From positions 1-11,302 of the forward strand of contig CALMBS010000088.1 of NCBI GenBank assembly GCA_937860285.1: a stretch of DNA of 11,302 nucleotides, written 5' to 3'. The notes beneath the pieces are model-generated. The model did no database searches, was not told where the DNA came from, and saw only the letters and a program-made list of their open reading frames with translations. Position numbers and translations under genes: made by a program. Source of the stretch: an uncultured Chloroflexota bacterium (lineage in GTDB: Bacteria > Chloroflexota > Dehalococcoidia > UBA2247 > RBG-13-53-26). Shown piece by piece: positions 6,917 through 11,302 of the stretch. Each line of letters starts with the position of its first letter. Position 1 is the stretch's first letter.

Positions 6917-7859
6917 GCAGCTCCCCTGTTCCCAGCCGGCTTCCCATGTCCGCGAGGTTGCCTTTCGCCCGGTTCAGGAAGGCCTCAGCGACGATGGCGC
7001 TGAAGACCCGCGCGCCGGAGGACTCGAAATCCTCTCCGGCCCCGGTGGACCAGCCGCCGGCCGGCTCAGGCGGGATTATACTACACGCTGGCCGGGCATT
7101 TCTCCCCTCCTGCCAGTTCTGGAAGAACACTACCGGCATGGTCTTCTTGCCCTGCGCCAGGTCCCCGGTCGCCCCTGGTGACGGGCGGGCGTCCCTGAGG
7201 TCATCCGCCATCTGCAGGTAGGTGAAAACGTTGAAGCCGAAATCGGCACAGAGCCGCAAGGTCTCGGGGTCCTGCGTGGCCAAACCGGCGCCGAGGCCGG
7301 TGGCGAACCGGCCGAGGCTGCCCGCCTTCAGCGACGTCATGCGGAGGGAGTCTGCGGTGGTGGCCCGGGGCTGCCTCTCCAGGTGCGCGTCCAGGTACTG
7401 GCCGGCGCAGCAGCGGCTGGCGCACTCCGCGGTCCAGCTCATGACCCATCGCAGCCGGGGCCCATCCAGTCCGGCGGCGAAGGCTGCTTCACAGACGGCG
7501 CCCTGGGCGCAGGTCAGGAGCGCTATGGCGATGGCCAGCTCCTGGGCCGGCCCCAGCCCGTCGTCCGGCCCCTGGTCGCGGTCGGCCAGGTGGTCGAACA
7601 AGTAGGCGGCCTGCATGTAGATCTCCGCGGCCGCGGCCGCCTTGACGGCGGCCGGTCCGGACCGGCCGGAAATGAGCTGGTGCACCTCGAGGACCAGCAA
7701 CCCCGCCCGGCAACGGGCCTTTGGGTGGAGGGCGAAGCCCGGTCGGGCCAGGACGCGGAGCATGGCGTCCTGCAGCAGGGGGTCCGCGCCATGGTCGGTG
7801 ACGAGGCGGCGGACCTCTGCCTGCAGCCTGGCCAGTGCCGGGACGGGGTCGTGTTCCAT
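6858..7859 (-). CDS. ComQ-like isoprenyl synthase-fold protein (putative pheromone prenylase)
   Basis: A 333-residue all-helical protein of the trans-isoprenyl diphosphate synthase fold. The first Asp-rich motif is FDHLADRD (D89, D93, D95), with His90 where DDxxD enzymes usually have the second Asp. Other family marks are GQYLD (153-157), the SLKAGSL segment with K178, a fully conserved second Asp motif DDLRD (219-223), and GKKTMPVVFF (237-246). Ordinary chain-elongating synthases carry extra FARM features and a 'GGKR' start that are not evident here; ComQ proteins likewise diverge at the N-terminus. Start ATG 7859 is preferred because GAGG lies 6 bases upstream; an in-frame ATG at 7865 adds two residues. 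It begins 22 bases after the ComX-like gene and overlaps the kinase start by 59 bases. Expected role: prenylating the tryptophan of the ComX-like peptide. A lipid or quinone synthase is the alternative, made less likely by its neighbours. Confidence 0.82.
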   Translation of the reverse strand: MEHDPVPALARLQAEVRRLVTDHGADPLLQDAMLRVLARPGFALHPKARCRAGLLVLEVHQLISGRSGPAAVKAAAAAEIYMQAAYLFDHLADRDQGPDDGLGPAQELAIAIALLTCAQGAVCEAAFAAGLDGPRLRWVMSWTAECASRCCAGQYLDAHLERQPRATTADSLRMTSLKAGSLGRFATGLGAGLATQDPETLRLCADFGFNVFTYLQMADDLRDARPSPGATGDLAQGKKTMPVVFFQNWQEGRNARPACSIIPPEPAGGWSTGAGEDFESSGARVFSAIVAEAFLNRAKGNLADMGSRLGTGELLERLVTSIEMDPSEVLVAP

Positions 7860-7881
7860 GGTCATCCTCGATTCTGGCAGG

Positions 7882-8088
7882 CTACGTCCACTGGGCAGCC
7901 GCGTGGAGTATGCTGTGGGCCTGGCCGGGGCCGCCGGACCGTTCGGCCAGCGTCCTGGCAGCAGCCTGGAACTCCTGCGGCAGGCTGACATTGGTCAGGG
8001 TGCCGGCGCCGGGCGCGGCCAGGAGAGGGCGGCGGGCCGGGTCTCCAATGATGGTCCTGAAAGCGTTTTCGAATGCGGCGATTTCCAT
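7882..8088 (-). CDS. ComX-like pheromone precursor with penultimate Trp
   Basis: A 68-residue peptide from ATG 8088, preceded by a near-perfect ribosome site (AAAAGGAGGT, 5 bases before the start). The N-terminal half is amphipathic (MEIAAFENAFRTIIGDP) and is followed by a leader resembling ComX prepeptides: D16-P17, L22-L23, G27/G29, L31, V34, L36, E39, comparable to the Bacillus pattern 'np..l......G...L..i......e'. The C-terminus is HSILHAAAQWT with W67 as the only tryptophan, one residue from the end. In Bacillus ComX the single Trp sits within the last few residues and is farnesylated or geranylated by ComQ. There are no Cys residues and no Sec signal. It is the first gene of the four-gene operon, 22 bases before the prenylase. 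The mature peptide probably spans the last 6-12 residues. The family call rests on Trp position, size, operon position and weak leader similarity. Confidence 0.75.
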   Translation of the reverse strand: MEIAAFENAFRTIIGDPARRPLLAAPGAGTLTNVSLPQEFQAAARTLAERSGGPGQAHSILHAAAQWT

Positions 8089-8093
8089 GGTGA

Positions 8094-8099
8094 CCTCCT
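8094..8099 (-). promoter_or_regulatory. consensus ribosome binding site of the ComX-like gene
   Basis: On the minus strand AGGAGG (within AAAAGGAGGT) lies 5-6 bases before ATG 8088. It is one of the best ribosome sites in the window and decides this start over the upstream in-frame ATG at 8298, which would give a 138-residue product with a low-complexity, non-protein-like extension. Confidence 0.85.
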
Positions 8100-8137
8100 T
8101 TTCATAATTGTGACAACCCCCCGGTTTCCTGGAGACT

Positions 8138-8166
8138 ATCGTAGACAGCAGACGGTCGGGCCGCAA
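8138..8166 (-). promoter_or_regulatory. weak candidate promoter for the ComX-like operon
   Basis: On the minus strand TTGCGG (8166-8161), 17 bases, then TACGAT (8143-8138); 3 of 6 and 4 of 6 to consensus. This would give a leader of about 40 bases before ATG 8088. The match is weak, as expected for a promoter that needs an activator. The whole gene-free stretch between the divergent starts (8089-8369) otherwise holds only short inverted repeats, such as TTGTGACAA (8108-8116) and CTGGGTGA/TCACCCAG (8251-8258 and 8295-8302). Confidence 0.3.
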
Positions 8167-8351
8167 CCGGGCGTCCGGGCCTGCCCCTACGTGGTAACCC
8201 TTATGCGCAGATGGGTGGGGGTTTCCCCTGAGGCGGTGAGGGGGGCTGTGCTGGGTGACCGTGCTGCGACTGGGGCCCTGGCGAGTAGGGGTTTTCACCC
8301 AGTGATGGCGCGGCGGCCACTGATGCGGCCGGGTCTGGATTGGTGGAGAAT

Positions 8352-8366
8352 GACACCGGAGGTGTC
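8352..8366 (+). promoter_or_regulatory. inverted repeat covering the ribosome site of the second response regulator
   Basis: GACACC (8352-8357), GGA, GGTGTC (8361-8366). The ribosome site GGAGGT (8358-8363) lies in the loop and right arm. In RNA this could form a small hairpin that hides the site; in DNA it could be an operator. The start TTG 8370 follows 6 bases after the ribosome site. Confidence 0.4.
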
Positions 8367-8369
8367 TGA

Positions 8370-9140
8370 TTGGACCTGTGTGCTGAGACTGGGCCGCTGA
8401 ATCCGGCCCCGGGGAGGATCAGGGTGGTCCTGGTGGATGACCATGAGCTGGCCCGTGAGGGCGTGCGCCGTCTCCTGGGGATGGACCAGAGTATCGAGGT
8501 CGGGGGCGAGGCTGAAACCTGCTGGGAGGCGATCTCACTGATCTCCCGGCTGCAGCCCGAGGTGGTCATCCTGGATGTCCGCCTGCGGGACGGGAACAGC
8601 TTCGAGGTGAGCCGGGCCGCGCAGCGGCTGGCGCCCGGCGCCAGGGTCCTGGTCCTGAGCGCCTACGACGACCGGCAGTACGTGTCCTCGATGGTCAAGA
8701 TGGGGGTCAGCGGCTATCTCACCAAGGGCTCTTCCGGTGAGGAGCTGGTGCGGGCGGTCCACTTTGCGGCCAGGGGATGGCTGGTCTTCTCGCCGGAGAT
8801 ATCGGACAAGCTGGCCGGTCTGCTGGAGCGCCACGGCGTTGAGGGTGGCGACGGGGTGAAGGGCGATGGGGCAGGGGCCGTCCCGGAGCCCGGGTGGAGG
8901 AGAGACGGAGGCCTGACCGGCCGCGAGGCGGAGGTGCTGAGGCACATTTTCAGCGGCCTGCGGAACAGGGACATTGCGGAGGCCATGGGCATCTCACCCA
9001 AGACGGTAGAGGTACACATACACCGCATCCTGCTGAAGCTGGGCGCCAGGAACAGGAGCCAGGCCATCATGAACTCGCTGGGGCTGGGCTGTCTACCCGG
9101 ATTGCCGGGTGGCGGGGGCGCCTCCCGGGAACGCGCCTGA
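8370..9140 (+). CDS. second NarL/LuxR response regulator, no adjacent kinase
   Basis: A 256-residue regulator starting at TTG 8370, with GGAGGT 6 bases upstream. The receiver domain (about 17-133) has D23-D24, phospho-acceptor D69 (VVILDVRLRD), S97 and K119. A long Gly-rich linker of about 30 residues (156-181) leads to the LuxR helix-turn-helix (about 181-240: GLTGREAEVLRHIFSGLRNRDIAEAMGISPKTVEVHIHRI). All phosphorylation residues are intact. The Gly/Pro-rich tail after about 240 is unusual. No histidine kinase follows it. It diverges from the ComXQPA-like operon, so it may share the kinase at 4586 or respond to a kinase elsewhere. It has only modest similarity to the ComA-like regulator outside the standard motifs, so it is a paralogue of the family, not a recent copy. 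Confidence 0.92.
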   Translation: MDLCAETGPLNPAPGRIRVVLVDDHELAREGVRRLLGMDQSIEVGGEAETCWEAISLISRLQPEVVILDVRLRDGNSFEVSRAAQRLAPGARVLVLSAYDDRQYVSSMVKMGVSGYLTKGSSGEELVRAVHFAARGWLVFSPEISDKLAGLLERHGVEGGDGVKGDGAGAVPEPGWRRDGGLTGREAEVLRHIFSGLRNRDIAEAMGISPKTVEVHIHRILLKLGARNRSQAIMNSLGLGCLPGLPGGGGASRERA

Positions 9141-9314
9141 CGGGAGCGGCCACACGGCGTTTTGGGGGCACGTACGTGTTTCCACCTACGAGGCAGCCCG
9201 CGCGCCCTGATGCGCGAAGCAGCCAGCTGTGCTAATGTTCAGGACCGGCTGAACGGTTCAGCACTGGGTTTGCTCGTATGTAAGAGAACGCTTCCTCCCT
9301 GTCTCCCTTGAAGT
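9141..9314. other. gene-free stretch with palindromes
   Basis: There is no credible coding frame after the regulator stop at 9140. The stretch contains the perfect 10-bp palindrome CACGTACGTG (9169-9178) and three alternating arms: GTTCAG (9237-9242), CTGAAC (9249-9254) and GTTCAG (9256-9261). The last two form the 15-bp palindrome GCTGAACGGTTCAGC (9248-9262). These look like protein-binding sites or alternative RNA stems. It ends at the terminator. Confidence 0.45.
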
Positions 9315-9358
9315 AGCCGCGGAGGCCATCGCGACAGGCCTCCGCGGCTCAGTTTTTT
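9315..9358 (+). terminator. intrinsic terminator
   Basis: A perfect 13-bp stem (AGCCGCGGAGGCC, 9315-9327; GGCCTCCGCGGCT, 9337-9349), a 9-base loop, then CAG and six T (9353-9358). This is a clear rho-independent terminator on the plus strand. It lies 175 bases after the stop of the second response regulator, so either that transcript has a long 3' end or an unseen short RNA ends here. Confidence 0.88.
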
Positions 9359-9640
9359 GGGGGACTTGTGAGAAAACCCTTACAAGGGAACGGCGAAAAC
9401 CCGGACAGACAGCATCGCGCAGGAGGCGTTATCCTGAGCCCGGGTCGCAGGGCAGCCGTGCCCTGGGGGAGAACCGTCAGAGAGCCGGCACGTTGGCGGG
9501 AAGCCATCGCCGGGTGGCTTGTGACGCACGACCGAGGCCCAATCCTTGGCAGCCAGCATACCATCACCATCGAACGTAGTGCATACTGTTCCTCATGTCG
9601 GACACTATCATGCAGTTTGCCCTGAAATGGGCCCGGGGGC
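9359..9640. other. gene-free stretch with several small hairpins, no gene seen
   Basis: There is no convincing protein-coding frame: the open frames present have arginine-rich, shadow-like translations and no ribosome site. There are short stems: CCCTT/AAGGG (9377-9388), CAGGGCA/TGCCCTG with a 4-base loop (9448-9465) and AAGCCA/TGGCTT (9501-9520). I could not match them to a known riboswitch or RNA family. It lies between the terminator and the promoter at 9641. Confidence 0.35.
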
Positions 9641-9669
9641 TTGACAGATTGCCAAAACGGTGCGATACT
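9641..9669 (+). promoter_or_regulatory. near-consensus promoter for the tandem Lrp/AsnC gene
   Basis: A perfect -35 TTGACA (9641-9646), a 17-bp spacer, an extended TG (9661-9662) and -10 GATACT (9664-9669). Expected transcription start is near 9676, giving a leader of about 115 bases before the chosen ATG 9791. The in-frame TTG at 9641 lies in the -35 and cannot be the gene's start. Confidence 0.8.
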
Positions 9670-9701
9670 CGGGGCAACCGGCCGTCGAAGGGGGTATACC
9701 A

Positions 9702-9794
9702 TTGGACTCGATACGCACCGGACACCACTGTATCCGCCAGGGAACCGCCCGTGGTTGTTCCCGTGCGGACATCTCCGGGAGGCGTGCTGGATGA
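9702..9794 (+). CDS. possible 30-codon leader ORF overlapping the regulator start
   Basis: TTG 9702 follows AAGGGGG (9688-9694) by 7 bases and opens a frame of 30 codons, starting MDSIRTGHHC and ending GRRAG. Its TGA (9792-9794) overlaps the ATG (9791-9793) of the regulator as ATGA, the classic arrangement for translational coupling. The peptide is basic, with no known motif. It lies wholly in the leader of the promoter at 9641. It may be chance, as the region is GC-rich and open frames are common. Confidence 0.3.
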   Translation: MDSIRTGHHCIRQGTARGCSRADISGRRAG

Positions 9795-10822
9795 AGTCGG
9801 TGGCTTCGGGAGGCAACGGCGCCGACCTGGAATCCAGGCGCGGCGGCAAACCGGTGGGGATGGTGCTGGACGAACATGATCTGGGGATCATCGCCATGAT
9901 GGAGAACGACGCTCGGCAGGGTGTGGGCGAGATGGCGGGAGCGCTGGGGATACACCGGAACACGGTGGCGGCCAAGCTGAACAGGCTCATGCGCCAGCGG
10001 ATAATAAGGCCGGGCGTCTACGTTGACCCGCGTACCCTGGGGTACCGTGCGCCGGCCATCATCGGTATCAAGGTGGCCCCCGGTGAGATCGAGAGGGTGG
10101 CGGCGCGGGCAGCGTCCCAGCCCAATATCCACCATGTGCACATCTGCGTCGGAAGATACGACATCCTGCTGGCCGGGAGCCTCTTCCGGGACGAAGGCGA
10201 TCTGCTCTCCTTTGTCACCAACGACTTGAGCCGGACTCCCGGAGTCACCGCCGTCGAGACCATGATCACGGTGGGGCTGAGCAAGGTGGGTTTCGGGATG
10301 GTGGACACCGTGTCATCGGACAGGCCCATGAGTGCCCGGGAAAGGGAAGCCGTCGGCGCCAGCCTGGATGACGGCGACCATGCGATCATCATGGAGCTGC
10401 AGCGCAATGCCAGACAGCCGGTGTTCGCCATGGCGTCGGCCCTGGGCATGAACCGGAACACGGTTGCGGCGAAGCTGAGGCGCTTGATCGATGAGGGCAT
10501 CGTCAGGGCGGTAGTGGTGGCCGACCCGGTGTCGATGGGATACCAGGTCATAGCGGCCATCGGGCTGTCCGTGCTGCCGGGACAGATCGAGGCCGTTGCC
10601 GTGCGGCTGAAGACAAGAAGGAACATGCAGGCCGTGATCCTCTGCATAGGACGCTACAACATTATGGTGTGGTGTCTCTGCCGGGACCTGGAGGAGCTGT
10701 ACGGAACGTTGACGGAAGCCTTGGCTGAGGTCCCTGGCATCAGGGACGTGGAGACCATGCTGATACTCCGGACGAAAAAAGCTACGCTCGACTACCTGCA
10801 GCCCGCACTGAGGGCGGGGTAG
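9791..10822 (+). CDS. tandem-duplicated Lrp/AsnC-family transcriptional regulator
   Basis: A 343-residue protein made of two complete Lrp/AsnC units. Each has a winged helix-turn-helix and a ligand-binding RAM half. Unit 1: LDEHDLGIIAMMENDARQGVG, GIHRNTVAAKLNRL (about 25-80), then RAM to about 172. Unit 2: LDDGDHAIIMELQRNARQ, GMNRNTVAAKLRRL (about 193-250), then RAM to about 335. The recognition helices are almost the same (RNTVAAKL in both), so both likely bind similar half-sites. Ordinary Lrp proteins are about 150 residues and dimerise; this one is a built-in dimer. Start ATG 9791 has GGGAGG 8 bases upstream. The next gene, an acyl-CoA-ligase-like gene, starts 22 bases after the stop, which suggests co-transcription and control of that pathway by an amino acid or aromatic acid. 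The ligand is unknown. Confidence 0.9.
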   Translation: MKSVASGGNGADLESRRGGKPVGMVLDEHDLGIIAMMENDARQGVGEMAGALGIHRNTVAAKLNRLMRQRIIRPGVYVDPRTLGYRAPAIIGIKVAPGEIERVAARAASQPNIHHVHICVGRYDILLAGSLFRDEGDLLSFVTNDLSRTPGVTAVETMITVGLSKVGFGMVDTVSSDRPMSAREREAVGASLDDGDHAIIMELQRNARQPVFAMASALGMNRNTVAAKLRRLIDEGIVRAVVVADPVSMGYQVIAAIGLSVLPGQIEAVAVRLKTRRNMQAVILCIGRYNIMVWCLCRDLEELYGTLTEALAEVPGIRDVETMLILRTKKATLDYLQPALRAG

Positions 10823-10844
10823 GCGACACGGAAGGGATGTGCAG

Positions 10845-11302
10845 ATGCTGCGTCGTTTGAGCTCGAAACAACTGGCCGCCCTGTATGACGAATCGGCGGA
10901 GATGAGGCCGCCGGCGGAGAGACAGGCCTGGCTTGATGGCAGGCTGGCCAGGCAGGTCAGCTTCGCCTACAAGCACGCGCCGGCAGTGAAGAAGAAGCTG
11001 GATGCGGCCGGCGTGGCCCCGCGGCACATACGGGCTGTCAGTGACCTGGAGCGGCTGCCGGTGACTAGCAAGGACGAACTGGTCAAGGTGCAGGCGAGCG
11101 ACCCGCCCTTCGGGGGATACCTGGCCGTTCCGGTGAACGCGCTGAACAGGGTCTACGTCTCACCAGGGCCGATCTACGACGCCTGGGGGCCGGAGCGCGT
11201 CATGGCCAATGTTAAAGGCCTGGTCCGCCAGGGGATGCCGAAGCCGAGGGACGTGGTGATGGTCTCCAACGCCTATCACATGGTCCCGGCGGGCCTGTGC
11301 CT
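10845..11302 (+). CDS. phenylacetate-CoA-ligase-like adenylate-forming enzyme, N-terminal part
   Basis: The first 152 codons of a gene that leaves the window. The start ATG 10845 has GAAGGG (10831-10836) 8 bases upstream. The opening matches the PaaK family: LARQVSFAYKHAPAVKKKLDAAGVAPRHI, then DLERLPVTSKDELVK and PPFGGYLAVPV, corresponding to 'v.yay.nvpfYr..ld.aGv...di..l.dl..lPfttK.dl...yP.gl.avp'. The following site, where family members carry the SSGTTG nucleotide loop, reads VYVSPGPIYDAWGPE instead. This suggests a divergent subfamily or a changed phosphate-binding loop. Such enzymes activate aromatic or other acids to CoA thioesters; the exact substrate cannot be read. It is probably in one transcript with the tandem Lrp/AsnC gene. 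Confidence 0.85.
   Translation, partial: MLRRLSSKQLAALYDESAEMRPPAERQAWLDGRLARQVSFAYKHAPAVKKKLDAAGVAPRHIRAVSDLERLPVTSKDELVKVQASDPPFGGYLAVPVNALNRVYVSPGPIYDAWGPERVMANVKGLVRQGMPKPRDVVMVSNAYHMVPAGLC

Noticed and set aside
7860..7991. Longer start (7991) for the ComQ-like protein
   Set aside because: It would overlap the ComX-like gene by more than 100 bases, the extension is Arg/Pro-rich, and ATG 7859 has a ribosome site at proper distance.
8161..8166. TTGCGG (minus strand) as a ComA box like that of Bacillus (TTGCGG-N4-CCGCAA)
   Set aside because: Only one half-site is present; the expected partner after four bases is absent. A single 6-mer in GC-rich DNA is not evidence.
7882..8298. Longer 138-aa version of the ComX-like ORF starting at 8298
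   Set aside because: The extra 70 residues are Pro/Arg/His-rich and unlike a protein, lack a ribosome site and would cover the likely promoter. ATG 8088 has a near-perfect ribosome site.
9361..9600. Riboswitch (cobalamin, c-di-GMP, TPP or SAM type)
   Set aside because: Several small stems exist, but I could not place the conserved cores of these classes; a covariance-model search would be decisive.
9368..9625. 85-aa plus-strand frame after the terminator
   Set aside because: No ribosome site, Arg-rich composition and no hydrophobic core or motif; probably chance.
9349..9990. Minus-strand frame of 213 aa across the gene-free stretch
   Set aside because: It runs through the terminator, the promoter and the regulator start, with no ribosome site or recognisable domain.

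Overview
This is a GC-rich bacterial chromosomal window with several TTG starts behind good Shine-Dalgarno (SD) sites. The mix of genes fits an environmental anaerobe or generalist: NarL-type regulators, an EthD-fold protein, a CorC-type CBS protein and a phenylacetate-CoA-ligase-like enzyme. I lean to Chloroflexota (Dehalococcoidia-like), with GC-rich Firmicutes as the alternative. This is an inference from style and gene content, as no rRNA or marker gene is present.

Left part (1-3907). The minus strand begins with the N-terminal end of an alpha/beta hydrolase. It is followed by a small plus-strand membrane protein, then a minus-strand pair: a CorC/HlyC-type CBS membrane protein and a metallo-beta-lactamase-fold hydrolase. 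Divergent from that pair is a strong promoter whose -35/-10 spacer is almost filled by a perfect 14-bp palindrome. It drives a 62-aa one-helix membrane protein and an EthD-like protein.

Centre (3909-8088, minus strand). This is the most notable locus. Four tightly packed genes read, in transcription order: a 68-aa peptide with penultimate tryptophan and a consensus RBS; an isoprenyl-synthase-fold protein; a histidine kinase with an external PDZ-like domain and about ten membrane segments; and a NarL/LuxR response regulator. This is the component set of the Bacillus ComQXPA quorum-sensing system (ComX pre-pheromone, ComQ prenylase, ComP kinase, ComA regulator), but in the order X-Q-P-A. Proposed flow: the ComQ-like enzyme prenylates the ComX-like tryptophan, the peptide is exported and processed, the ComP-like kinase senses it, and the ComA-like regulator is phosphorylated. 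I know this system only from Bacillales and some Clostridia, so this divergent GC-rich version may be undescribed.

Right part (8089-11302). A second NarL-family regulator diverges from the quorum-sensing operon. A 650-bp gene-free stretch follows, with palindromes, a textbook intrinsic terminator and a near-consensus promoter. Next come a tandem-duplicated Lrp/AsnC regulator, with a possible 30-codon leader ORF, and the start of a phenylacetate-CoA-ligase-like gene that lacks the usual SSGTTG nucleotide loop at its expected place. No tRNA, rRNA, CRISPR, insertion sequence or phage gene was seen.
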